Source of the DNA: Phoenix dactylifera
Lineage: Eukaryota; Streptophyta; Magnoliopsida; Arecales; Arecaceae
Reading direction: 5' to 3'
NCBI RefSeq assembly: GCF_009389715.1
Contig: NC_052407.1
Coordinates: forward strand, 9,086,475 to 9,150,474
DNA length: 64,000 bases
This document shows, piece after piece, positions 23,901 through 35,017 of this stretch (within the stretch, counting starts at the first letter, position 1; the number at the start of each line of letters is the position of its first letter). A program made the position numbers and the translations under genes. The notes beneath the pieces are model-generated. The model had not been told where the DNA came from. It searched no databases and saw only the letters and a program-made list of their open reading frames with translations.

Positions 23901-26900
23901 AGACCTCAAACGTTTCCATTACTCCCTCCCATGCCCTCATCACAGAATCAGAAAGAAGACAAATCATCTCCTCTCCAGCATCATGCTTCAGCTTCAACTG
24001 TTCAATTGCAGACTGATACAAGCTTCTCAACTCCTGAGAACACCGGTAGGAAGTCCAAAAAAATTGAAAATATGTCAGATTGCAAGGGGATGCATTCTGC
24101 CCCATCTCCTTCGACCAGCATGAATGTGGTCAGTCCAGAGAAGGAAATCTCAACATTTTCATCACAAGCAGTTAAAAAGTCACGGCAACAGTTACAAGTT
24201 CCGCAAACATCTTTCTCTATGTATGGAAACTCAATTAGTAATTTAGACGCTTGTACATATCCAAGGCCTTCTATTGGTGCTGCAGCAACTTCTTTGAGGC
24301 CTCAACCTCAGAATTCACAAATGAGGCAAGCTATGGCTTCTCAGGGCGTTGTTTCAACACAATCAAGGTCCACTCAGCCCATGAATGCAGTGAATATGAC
24401 CAAATGTGAGATGCAAAATTTGTCAAATGAAACCAAAAGACTGCATGGTGACTCTCTGTCTTACCTGTCAAACCAATCAGCACATAAGAAAAATCCAAAT
24501 GCATGGCAGCTGCCTACAGCTAATATACTAAATAAAAATCCGAAAAACAGTCCCTTCCCTTTTGTAAAGCAAGAAGTAGTTGATCAGTCTGCTGAACCTC
24601 AAAACAAGAGTCAAGTTGGAGCTTCAAAAGGTTCTTCTTTTGAATCAGAGTATGCTGACCAAGGGAGTCCAACATCTGGACATATGAAGGATGAAACACT
24701 TGAAAAAAGGTTATCTAGAGTGGGTTTATCTGCATCTACAAGTACAATGACACAGAATCTGATTTCAGGTTCAGTGGCAAGTCAATCAGTTTCCATAATG
24801 CAGGTTAGGTTATTTTGTCTGCTTATATCGTTTGGCTATTAGCTGGATGGAACTTCAATTGCTGCTATTGCAGGGGGCTTTGGACTTATACATAACGTAA
24901 TAAAAATATTTTTAGTTGAGAATTTATTAGTCTAAAAAGTGTTAGTCCTATTATTTGAAACATGATAAGAGTGCTAATGAGCATTTGAGAACCAATATTT
25001 CTTGCACAACTAGAAGTAAGGTTATTTAAGTTGTAATTCTTATGTTTGTTACTGAAGTTATGGAAGTCAAGACCACTTTAATTCATGTCTTCATATGCAT
25101 GGCATATACCTCGTCCATTGTAGTTAAATGATATGCAGATGCATTCCTTTACGAGTTGAACATGTAACTTTTAGTGTTGCTGCTGCCTACTTTTAGAGCT
25201 ACAGGGAAAAATGAAAACTAAATGAATATACTAGAAGAAAAAATCTCAGTTTTTGAAAGAGTTGCTCTAGATTGTTTAGCCTTGATGCTTCATTTTTGCT
25301 AGAATATTCGAGTGTTGAATCTTTTTTGACACTTGGACACAACCAAGTTTTACTATTGTACCGTACCATGCAAGTACTGAACTAGTACGTGGTATGAGAG
25401 GCGTACTGACACTTAGTATGCCGAACTGGATATTGTTTCCGGCATACCGAGACTATAATAGGATTGTACCAGTACCGGATCTACGAGAACCGGTACCAAG
25501 ATGGCAAACCTTGGACACAACAAGATACCACATGACATACATATGCAGAATTCCAACTAATAGAATCTCTTACGCAAATGATGACCCTTTAACTCTTAAC
25601 AATTATAGGTGTCAGAATTATTATTTAATGCTGTTGTTTTTATGAAGCATCATATATTTTCTTCTTTTCATTATTTTATTAAAAATATAACTTTTTGAAG
25701 AAAATTTCATCAGCTAGTCAACTTAGTCTGTTTGTTGACATTTATGTATACCATTATTTTTTGGCAGTTCAAGCATTATATATTTGGATTATAGACACTG
25801 TCCACAAGTGCATAGTGTCCCAAAAACATTGACCCTAGCATGAATATTGTGATCATGGTTGGAAGGGGGAAAAGGGACAGCTCATTTTGTGCTTTTCCAC
25901 TAGTACACAAGCTGAAAAATTTAGAACCACAGATTTTGGAAAGAAATAATTCTTTCGTTCTTTGTTTTTCAGATTTTATTGTCTGAATCAGACTCCTTTC
26001 TTCTGCACCATTTCATTTTCTCCACTCAAGTGCTCTCCAAACATCCTGCATTCAAATTTTTGATCTGATGTGATCTTACATGTACATGCGTATATGGATG
26101 TGAAAAAATCAAGGTTTCGTCGTCTCCATACGAACTACGTATCAGTGGGAGACTAGTAGGTATGATATTACTATCGTAATGCATCAACCTATACTATACA
26201 CACAAAAAAACTATTTTTTATTCTTTGTTTCGAGATTTTTAAGCTTTCTTTGTTTAGTTTCGAGTGGAAAAGAGGATTTTGTGATTTATTTTTGATGTTT
26301 AAATGTAATATACTTTAATTTTTTATGTTGCGTTGCCTAAAGAATAGTGTGACTATATACATATTAAATTAACTAAGTATAATATAAAATGTAAGATACT
26401 TATATTAAAAATTGCAAATGAAATATGCATGCAAATGTTGAATTCCAAGTTGTGTCGATGTCCCTCATACACATATGCATCATGTTATGGGACTTGACTC
26501 CAGTTTCAGTATTATGCCCACATGAGATCCTGGTAGGCTATTTGTACATGTTGGCCATGTTGATATTTCTATGCCATTGGGTACAATGAAGGGTATTTGA
26601 AAAAGAATTGCGCAAGGTCTGATCCATAGTCTCACAGATACTGAGAAGGATGATGCCTAGTCAAACATGAAGACTTGGCTTTTTTCTGCCCATATTAAGC
26701 ACTAATAGCTTAAATTCATCTAGGAATCTAAAGTTTGGCTTTTTATTTTAGAAGCAATTAATATATCAAAAATTAATCAAATTATTGTTAGAAAAAAACA
26801 GCGGATAGCATGCTAGATTGCAAATATGATACTAATTTTTGAAATCTAACATCTCCTTTATTTTTTGTTATTTTTTATCTAAAAATATTTTTAATAAAAA

Positions 26901-29900
26901 TAAATAACAAATCAAAAAAAAATAGCATTGCGTGGATTTGACTAAGATCTATGATATAGCACAAAATCATGCAAAAGTAGAAAATTTTGGTGTGATTTAG
27001 TTTTTTTCACTTTTTTGCTTATTTATGGGATTAAAAAAAATGAAAAAGGGTATCTAGGAAAATACCTTGCTGAACTAAAGATATGCCCTCCCTGCTCACC
27101 CTTCCACTCTCTCCCTCTCTTTCTCATCTCCTCTTTTTCTCCTCTGTTACGATGCTCATCAATAAAATAGAGGGAGAAAAGGGTGTGGCAACCTCTTCTT
27201 CCTCAATTATTGAGGAGGGGTTAATTAGGCTCGAACCAGGCACTTACTGTACTAAACATGTAAGGACCAATGAGGGCGTGTGTTTAGTTCCAGATTGATT
27301 ATTTGCTGGGTAGATCTTGGGTACTTATACAGGATCAAAGAATCCAAATAATACCTTTCGGCTAACCTTTTTGGGTGGAGTCTTTGGTTTGACAAATGGT
27401 ATCAAAGTGGACCTAGCCCATAACCTATATGGATTAGGGGACACTGCAACACGGATTCATTGGGACCGACCACAGGCCGATCGTGGTGCTTTTGATTAGA
27501 TTTGAACTTTTAGCCTAACGAAGACATCAGAGCTTAAACGGGGGAAGTATGTGAGGACATTGTGGGCGTGTGTTTAGTTCCACATCAGTTATTCACTAGG
27601 TAAATCTTGGGTCTTATAGAGGATCAAGGAACTCAAATAATATCTTCCGGCTAACCTTTTTGGATGAGATCCTAGGTTGGGACAAAACCACCCAAACTAC
27701 TCAATTCCAAGTGGTTCGGCCTATTAAGGGCTAGTTCACACTAGTTTAGGGCCCATTCGGTATCAAGACCACAAACTATCCTAATTCATGGTTGATATGG
27801 TGCTATATTCACCAAATCAGGTGTTTCAGTCCAATATCATATCAATGGAAAAAGTAGCTGTTATCAAACCACTATTGAATTGAGTTTTTTATATTCCTTG
27901 CTCTTTCTGCCAAGGAAAGGTGCAGTACAACACCCGGCTGTCATTATTATATAAATCTAGTGCTATGTGGAGGGAATGTGTGGCTTCCCCTTCATACCAT
28001 AAACTTTATGACAAGATCTATGGTGGAGATGATAATGAGATCCAGAAGTCTGCAAAACAGCATAGAAGTTTTCCATTGGCAAGTCCAGGAAAACAGAGAT
28101 AAACCATATTTAAAGCAGGAAACAACTTTAACCAAGCATGAGTGATGCCAGCAATATGATAAAGCCAGGAGCTCTAGCCATATGGTCTAGCACAAGCATT
28201 TGATAACAGTGTCTGCTAAGCTGAGCTGATCTCATTTTTGAGGAGAAATGACAATCAAAATACATAGAGGTCAAAAAGCTTCTATTCATTTTGCAACTAA
28301 AGAAAGAATTGCATTTTGCATGGTTAAATATTCTGAGGACTAGCTCCACAAATGGCTGATTCTTGCATTGACCACCTGAACTTACAGGAAGTCTTAATAG
28401 AAAATAAGCCATCATGGTTCCAATTATAAGATTTGCAATCAGTGATATGGACCTGCATTGAATGTTGGTGATCATTTCAAGGTGTTCCAAATTTAGTCAG
28501 TTCTTCCTTCAGGTTCTCTCTTAGCAGAGTTGAATCCAGCAATAGGAGTTCTAATCAACACCGAGAAGCTCTTCCTCATTTTTTGCATCAGACTATAGTT
28601 CTTTTGCCACAATCAAAATTATCACAAATGCCTTCCCTATTTATTTTCTTGGCTAATGAAATTCTTTTTTAAATAGTAAATACATTTCTGCTATCATTTC
28701 AGCTCAACATGATGGGAGTATGTATGAAGCTTGGTCCAAATCATTGGGTACAAGGAGTCCATCAAACAAAGACAAATATCCCTTGGTGACGAAAGGGACT
28801 ATTAGTAAATTGCCAAATATTGGCAAAACAACTTTAGGAACAGAAAGCTCAAACAAGAGCAGTCTGTATGATCCACCAGGCTGCTAACCCTGTGATTTTC
28901 CATTGTATAGCAACTTAGATGATTTTGCTCTAGCTTGTGACATTGCTTTTGGATCCCAAGATAATGCAAACTGGCTTCTTTCATAAACAAAGCAATTTCT
29001 TGGATAAAGCTTTACCTGTGGAGGACGAATGGTGATAGTATGTTATTTTGGACTTTGTGTCAGTACCTCACTATGGAACCACATGCATTCTGAGTTCATG
29101 ACCATAAGCTATGTTATTCGTTAAGCAATTCAATGTATATTCTTTAAGCTGTTAGTTTTAGTTGCCTTTTCCTTATTTGCATATACTGCTTTTGTCATGC
29201 CAAAATAGTTTCCAATTTGATCTACTCAATGTCTGCAGAAGACCTTAAACCTTTGTGTAAATATTTTTCATTTCAGGATGCTCACTATTACTTTATGTAG
29301 CATTTTACATGCTTTAACCAATCATCATTACGAAACTTCTGCTACATGAGCAATGAAGTACCTATAGTTTGCACCCTTGATTATTAGATATATGGTTTAA
29401 TTAACATGAGCCTTCTGTTACATGTAAAACCAGATGCACTCTCAGATTTCATCTGCAACCCCATCAGTTCTTGCAGGAACTGCTACGAAAACCCCTCCAA
29501 AGAAGATTACTGTTGGACAGAAAAAACCACTTGAAGTGCTAGAAACTTCCCCTCCCCAGTCGAGGTGATTCTCATTTTTTGGTACTTAACAGATCTAAGT
29601 CATTTAAATCTTACTATCTTTCTTCTATCTCCTTATGCGAATCTTTTTGAGTGATGTCACACAGCAAAAAGCAGAAGACTTCTGGAGCTTTTCTTGCCCA
29701 AAGCATTGAACAGCTCAATGATGTTACGGCTGTCAGTGGAGTTGATTTGAAGGTACGATGATTTCTTTGGTTTTCATTGTTCAATGTAAAATGATCTAAT
29801 TCATGAATTCATGACTGAAATGATATTTAATTGGATGACAGGAAGAAGAAGAGCAACTTTTGTCTACTCCCGAGGAGGAGAGTCAGGCTTCAGAGACAGC

Positions 29901-32900
29901 TCGTAGAATGGTACAAAAAGAAGAAGAAAGGTTAATTCTGCAGAAGGGCCCTCTTCAGAAAAAAATAGCAAAAATCAGTATTTACTCTTAACCTCGGAGC
30001 CAGTTACCATCATTGTCCACTGAATAAATTGATCTAGATGTGAAAAGAATGATTGATTTCTGGCGTCTGTGGCAGTGTCCAAATGTGGTATTCAGAGCGT
30101 TAGCAGTGATGTGGAGCACTGCCTGTCAATGGTGAGACTTTGTAGCAATATTTTTTTTTGTTGTAATTTGATTACATGATCGTACTCATTTTCATTCTTT
30201 AGTGCCTGGAGGAACGTTTGCGGGGATTAGTAGTCAATCTGATAAGACTATCGAAACAAGTAAAGTTTTACTGCTTTGCTCGTTGGTCTGAGTTGCTTTC
30301 ATATTCCCGTACTGACCTTTTCATATATGTTTGTAGAGGATTGATATTGAAAAGACAAGGCACCAACTTGTTGGTACCTCAGATGTTTGTCGCCAAATTT
30401 CAATGATGAATCGTAAAGCCAAGGAGGAGTGGGAGAAAAGGCAGGCTGAAGAAGCTGACAAGCTTCGAAAACATAATGAAGTGAGTACTCTTACACTCTG
30501 TTTAGTTACAACGGAGAGGAGAAAAGAAGAGAAAAAGGTAAAAGAGAAGAAAGGAAGAGGCATGGAAATAAAACACATCTCTTCTTTTGTTTGGATGCAC
30601 AAGAAAGAAAAAAAGTATTAGGACTGTCCTTTTTTGGGAAAAATAGGAATAAAAAAAACTTAGTTTGAGCTTCTGGTTTCATTTCTCTCCAAATCTCTCA
30701 ATTTTTGGATAGAGAAATTTGTGGGTTTGGAGAGATGTGAACTCTCTCTCCATTTCTCTTCTTTCTCTCCACTTTTTCCATTATTTTCTTAACCAAATGA
30801 GAGAAACTCAATATCTCTCCTCATTTTCTCCTCTTTTCTCTATTTCTCTTAATCCAAACTAGGTGAGTGTTTTTTCTTGGATGAATTTGCACGTTGATAA
30901 TGATATCTATATAACAAATAGTGGGTTCCACTTCAATTATCATGCTACTTTGCCACCTTCTGGGAGTGTTCTAATTTTTTTTTACTAGTCAATTGTCATA
31001 TCATCCTAGGACCCAGCTGTTATATGTTTTATATAGTAGGGACAGGATACACATTTTATGTTAAAAGAGCTATAACTGCTCATTTCCTCAAATATTTTGA
31101 CAAGAGGATTTGAGATACATAGATTGATTAGGCTCGTGCACCTCACTGGTGATAACTGGACCATGGCTGGTCTGCATGGGTCATTATCTATGTATATGCA
31201 TATTTAGTAAAAAAGAGATCTATCAAAAATTCAAATGGGTTTAGAAGGATAGAATTTTGGAAAGAGAGAAGATTATTTAGGGCTCGTTTGGTTCGCAGGA
31301 AAAGAGAGGGGGGGGGGGAGGAAGTAGGGTCAACAGAAAAGTAATGAAATACCTTTTGTTTGGTTGGAGTTTTCAAAGGAGAGAGACGGAAAAGTCGTAT
31401 TCCCATGGGAATATGATTCCCACATTTCATGAAAAAGTCTTTTCCATGAGAAATATGGAAAAGTTATTTTTCCATTGGCCGGAAATCACTCTATTTTTAT
31501 TTTTTTTCAAAAAAGCCCTTCAGCATTAAAGAGGCATTAAAGACCTAATTTTTATTAAGGGTATAATTGGAATTACATATAACTTTTTTAGAAAATTGAA
31601 TGCTCAACCAAACATAAGTACTCTGAAAATCTGTCACTTTTCCATTATCAACCAAACATGCCAAAAGTACTTTTTTAGGCATCCTCTTTCCAGGAATCTG
31701 CTTCCCAGAAATCATATACCTAGGAGGAAAAATGCTTTCTGCAAACCAAACGAGCCCTTAGAGATAAGTATCAAAGAGTTAGTTTAAGCAACTGGACATT
31801 ACTTTTCTAATATTTACAGTAGTGTACCATTCAGATGTATTTCTTTGAATAATATTTAACCTAAAAAAACCATTGAAAATTTGGTAGAAAAAATTGTCAC
31901 TTGGAAGATCCATACATTCATGTACACGTGTGTGTATGCATGCACTTGCATGTGCACATGCATGCACCTAAGTTCGTTGATGTTCATCTTCACCATATAT
32001 CTTATTTGCAATAATTTTTTTAGATTTCCCAAAAGCTATTTAAGGCATTGATTTATGGGTTTATAGGTTTTTTTTTTGCTCGAGTTCCCCCATCCATAAG
32101 ATAAGCAAGATTATATGGCAGAATGAAAGCACATGTTTGTTCTTGTAATAAATGTGAACATCCTTAGTAACCGAAATTAATTCACAAGTAGCACTTGGAA
32201 AGAAGAGATTTTTGGCTGCTTTCAGATGGAGCATGCAAGTTAAATATCTTTTCCTTGTCGAGATGTTTTCTCTTTGAACTAAATCATCATAACGTTTTCT
32301 TTTATGATTTTGTGAAGGATCACCGACTGCTGCTTATGCATTTATAGAACCTTAATTGACATAATTTTCAACATTGTTGAATGCAGGGGGAGGGGAACAC
32401 GGGGGCTGATGGAGACAAGCACAAAGACGAAGGTCGTTCCAAGACTCACAAGGTAATGGTTGAGATTCATGGACCTTGTTTGGTGCTTCTCTCTCGCCTT
32501 CTCTCCCCCCAGTAGAACTCTGTTGCATGCAGATCAGTAAGGAGGATGATAAAATCAGGGCCACAGCTGCCAATGTTGCTGCTCGAGCTGCAGTTGGAGG
32601 GGATGATATTCTCTCAAAGTGGCAACTTATGGCTGAGCAGGCCAGGCAGAAGCGTGAAGGGAGACTGGAGGGGGCTTCTTGTTGCCATCAAGATAAGATT
32701 ACAGGCAACAAGTCCTTGCCGAACTCTGGAAGAAGTTCAAGTGAACGACAAGAAGTTGGAAGAAGAGGCGCCCCTGCTGCTTTTTTATGTGGCAAGTGTA
32801 ATGTATTCATTCTTCCTAGCTCAGAGGTTTCCTTTAGCTTCATAATTAACCAGCCGGTGGTTCTCATATTTGTTTAGGATTGCACAGTGAGCTGCTAGGC

Positions 32901-33179
32901 AGGTCACCGTTGTATCAATTCATTTCAAGAACTGCAAGATGGAGGATCCCCTCCTCATGCTGAGATAATGTGGTATTCTAATTTAAGTGTTCTCTTTAAA
33001 TGTTTTCAGGGGGCATGAGAAAATCTGGGAGGGGCTCAGCAACAATGCTGCCAAAAATTGCACGCCGCATCTCTGCCAAAGACGTGATTGTGGTCCTGGA
33101 GAGGGAGCCACAAATGTCGAGGTCAGCTTTGATTTATCGATTGTATGAAAGGATGCCTCGTGATTCTGCAGCAGCATAG
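20941..33179 (+). CDS. TAF4: TFIID subunit TAF4 (14 recognised exons, one frame disruption)
   Basis: TAF4 is a TBP-associated factor of TFIID; it pairs with TAF12 through a histone fold and supports RNA polymerase II initiation in the nucleus. Exons: 20941-20979, 21117-21225, 22546-23098, 23528-23620, 23805-24803, 29434-29564, 29665-29752, 29842-29977, 30076-30131, 30203-30259, 30337-30480, 32387-32452, 32533-32788, 33010-33179. The N-terminus [13 protein letters not shown] then [13 protein letters not shown] matches plant TAF4. The RST domain spans exons 3-4 ([17 protein letters not shown], then [19 protein letters not shown]). The TAF4 domain runs from [18 protein letters not shown] through LIRLSKQ and [12 protein letters not shown] to [18 protein letters not shown], and the end is [18 protein letters not shown]. 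Summed exons give about 964 residues plus 2 extra bases, because the frame shifts near 23004. The last donor (32788) and the intron between 24803 and 29434 are my choices; an extra exon may lie in that 4.6 kb. Confidence 0.9.
21555..22034. mobile_element. GTACC-ended, GC-rich-core element in TAF4 intron 2
   Basis: CGTGCCGAACTGG (21555-21567) and CCGGTACGGTACG (22022-22034) are imperfect inverted ends, 10 of 13 positions complementary. Inside are a very GC-rich core with a CGCGCG palindrome (21640-21720) and CT-rich runs (21760-21860, 21945-22020). Related GTACC-rich blocks occur at 25355-25515 and 48508-48693. The long ORFs across this stretch are compositional. Confidence 0.45.
22139..22207. 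repeat. 30-bp direct repeat in TAF4 intron 2
   Basis: ATTAGATTACTTAT-TAACAAAGAGAACAT occurs at 22139-22168 and 22178-22207 with one mismatch, period 39 bp. Confidence 0.9.
25355..25515. repeat. GTACC-rich dispersed repeat copy
   Basis: Alternating GTACC, GTACTG and CCGGTACC blocks, including GCCGAACTGG shared with the element at 21555. A related, more diverged piece starts at about 26108 (AAGGTTTCGTCGTCT) and resembles the start of the copy at 48510 (AAGGTATGTCGTCT). Confidence 0.45.
27259..27684 (+). mobile_element. TRIM (miniature LTR retrotransposon), 426 bp
   Basis: Two LTR-like repeats of about 136 bp (27259-27394 and 27550-27684) start TGT-AGGAC and end GACA. They share GGGCGTGTGTTTAGTTCCA and CGGCTAACCTTTTTGG. 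Just inside the first is a primer-site-like AATGGTATCAAAGTGGACC (27395-27413). Just before the second is a purine run (AAACGGGGGAAG, about 27536-27547). The 155-bp interior has no coding capacity. It sits in sense orientation in the large TAF4 intron. Confidence 0.8.
28504..28888 (+). other. Unassigned coding-like stretch in TAF4 intron
   Basis: Two adjacent open segments have protein-like composition: [20 protein letters not shown] from about 28525, and after an AG near 28702 a frame with [20 protein letters not shown] and [20 protein letters not shown], ending at a TAA. They may be an alternative or lost TAF4 exon or a piece of another gene. I cannot place them in the TAF4 family alignment. 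Confidence 0.25.
30496..30862. mobile_element. MITE-like element in TAF4 intron 11
   Basis: The ends are imperfectly inverted: CTCTGTTTAGTTAC...GGAGAGGAGAAAAG on the left versus TTTCTCTTAATCCAAACTAG on the right. The interior is GAGA/CTCT-rich and self-complementary in places. The superfamily is unclear and no target duplication is certain. Confidence 0.45.
31277..31760. mobile_element. Tourist-like (PIF/Harbinger) MITE with TTA duplication
   Basis: The 478-bp element 31280-31757 starts GGGCTCGTTTGGTTCGCAGG and ends with the matching inverted sequence (right end reverse-complemented: GGGCTCGTTTGGTTTGCAGA). It is flanked by TTA at 31277-31279 and 31758-31760. TTA duplication plus these ends are the hallmark of Tourist/PIF-Harbinger MITEs. 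There is no transposase inside. Confidence 0.88.
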
Positions 33180-33557
33180 TCAAGCACAAGTATTATCTCC
33201 TACAGTAAGGCTCCCAAATTTCCGACCAGTGTAATTATCTTAATGGTTGTATCTACAATATTAGAGTCATTGGATGGATCCGAAATCGCCACTGAATAAG
33301 ATACAAAGGTGAAAAAGATGATTACTGAACTTGTGGAGAGTCAGCCAGATAGACCATCAATGCTAACTTCTTTTTTCTTTTCTTTTCTTTAGTATATTTG
33401 TATAGTTGTCCACGGTCATTGGATTCCCATGAACCAGTGCAATGTCCACATATTCATGGTGTATGGAAAGTAGAATGGAAGGATTAGAAGGGTGCTGAAT
33501 TCAAAAATTTTATCTTGTATATCCTGATACTGGGTGCTTCCGGTTTAGGCGCGCATG
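33180..33557 (+). other. TAF4 3' UTR and downstream flank
   Basis: AT-rich sequence follows the TAF4 stop. No strong AATAAA hexamer is obvious before the retrotransposon insertion at 33563, so the normal polyadenylation site is not located. Confidence 0.5.
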
Positions 33558-33562
33558 ATAAG
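33558..33562. repeat. Left 5-bp duplication (ATAAG) of the composite insertion
   Basis: ATAAG lies immediately before the TG at 33563. The same pentamer follows the terminal CA of the gypsy 3' LTR at 44777-44781. Confidence 0.75.
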
Positions 33563-34160
33563 TGATGCGGGGTTTGCACCCCGGCACCAGCCCGCACATC
33601 GACCGAGCAGGGAAAGCATCCGCGTTCCTTCCAGAGGTATTGTCCGCTCTGGGTCCCGGGGGCTTGCCCGATGAGTATCCCCGTGCCGGGGGCTCGCCCA
33701 ATGAGTATCCCCGCTCCGGAGGCTCGCCTGATGAGTATCTCCGTGCCCGCACAGTTTTGTCCTACAAAAGGGCCCTCTGGAGGAAAGGTTTGCACCTCCT
33801 CATTATAAGGCACAGACCTTTCCGCTGATTAGCCGATGTGGGACTAAACTGGGAACCCCATCCCACAACACAGCTCCCCTAGTGGGAAGGTCTGTGCGTG
33901 GGCGGGTCCCTTTCTCTAGCGCCATCTGATGCGGGGTTTGCACCCCGGCACCAGCCCGCACATCGACCGAGCAGGGAAAGCATCCGCGTCCCTTCCAGAG
34001 GTATTGTCCGCTCTGGGTCCCGGGGGCTCGCCCGATGAGTATCCCCGCTCCGGAGGCTCGCCTGATGAGTATCTCCGTGCCCGCACGGTTTTGTCCTACA
34101 AAAGGGCTCTCTGGAGGAAAGATTTGCACCTCCTCATTATAAGGCACAGACCTTTCCGCT
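33563..34160 (-). mobile_element. Partial TRIM, minus strand, 56-bp interior
   Basis: A complete 308-bp LTR (33563-33870; TGTTGTGGGA...CCCCGCATCA on the minus strand) is separated by only 56 bp (33871-33926) from a second copy, 33927-34160, which lacks its first 45 or so bases. The interior has a primer-site-like TGGCGCTAGAGAAAGGGA two bases inside the LTR and an ACTAGGGGAGC purine tract at the other end. Each LTR carries 30-bp subrepeats (GGCTCGCCCGATGAGTATCC type), three in one LTR and two in the other. The truncated LTR abuts the gypsy 5' LTR. There is no coding capacity. Confidence 0.8.
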
Positions 34161-34162
34161 AG

Positions 34163-34984
34163 GGGGGAAAAGTGTTGCCGCATCCTCGGCCAAGCCCGTT
34201 CCGCCGAGCAGGGGCCGGCCGAGCAGGCTGAGGGCCGGCCAAGCAAGCCCCTGCGCGGAAACCGGCCGAGCGCATTCCTCCGAGCAGGAGCCAGCCGAGC
34301 GCATTCCTCTGAGGAGGAGCCAGCCGAGCGGACCCCCTGGGCGGGGTCCGACCTAGCAATACTTAGTCTGGCCAACCCAAGAACGCCCAAACCATATCCT
34401 GAGGCCACGTCCTCCCGCAGCTTAGTCGGGAGATTACGTGTTGACTTCACCAATAGCCGACGTATATGAGTCGTGCAGACTCCCGGTTTACTCAACAATC
34501 AAAGCGCATGGCGTTCGCAGGCCCTCAGCTTACTCAACAATTAAGGCGTATGGCTTCCATCGCTTACGGACACCAAGCCTTTCACGGCAAACTCACATGC
34601 CCATAAATGACGGCATGGCTCCATGACGACTTGGGCTCCGGCCTAATCTCCTGCGATGATGGCATTGACCTACATGATCGGGCATTAAAAGATTGATCGT
34701 ACGACAGACTCTGTCACATCACAGGTGAACTAGCTCTTCCTATAAAAGGAGTATTTCTCCACTCAAGGGGGCTCTCTCTCTCTCTCTCTCTCTCGGTCCA
34801 TTTTCCCACATATTGCCCCTGTGCTGACAAAAGCATCGGAGGGCCGGCGCCGGGCTCTCCGGCGCCGGCTTCTTGCAGGTCTCCAGGAAGACGCCACCCG
34901 CCGACGGACCGTCACTCGCCACTCAGGCGGCGGAGCCTCCCCCTTCCGGCCGACGGTCGCCCCCGGGTCCAATTTCCAGCAACA
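34163..34984 (+). repeat. Gypsy 5' LTR
   Basis: It aligns end to end with 43954-44776 but lacks the first four bases (TGTT) at its junction with the TRIM. It contains a TATAAAA box (34741-34747), a (CT)n run at about 34771-34795 and a GCCGGCGCC stem with a 9-base loop at 34843-34869. It ends GCAACA. Confidence 0.95.
34741..34747 (+). promoter_or_regulatory. LTR TATA box
   Basis: TATAAAA is followed by a CT-rich leader and the ATTGCCCCTGTGCTG region. The equivalent in the 3' LTR is at about 44537. This is the likely start region for element transcription. Confidence 0.7.
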
Positions 34985-34985
34985 G

Positions 34986-35005
34986 TTGGCGCTAGAGGAA
35001 GGGCC
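34986..35005 (+). other. Gypsy primer binding site
   Basis: TTGGCGCTAGAGGAAGGGCC begins one base after the LTR. TGGCGC-starting sites of this type occur in plant Tat elements. The TRIM at 33871-33926 has almost the same site. Confidence 0.8.
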
Positions 35006-35017
35006 CGAGTCGCGACC

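Larger units (their letters stand above)
24804..29433 (+). other. Large TAF4 intron with nested repeats
   Basis: This 4.6-kb gap separates exon 5 (donor CAG|GTTAGG) from the exon starting [13 protein letters not shown]. It holds GTACC-rich repeats (25355-25515, 26105-26200), a TRIM (27259-27684) and an unassigned open stretch (28504-28888). A 120-codon minus-strand ORF at 28128-28490 shows no motif. Confidence 0.7.

Noticed and set aside
28128-28490. 120-codon minus-strand ORF
   Set aside because: Lies in a TAF4 intron, has no recognisable motif and no splice context.
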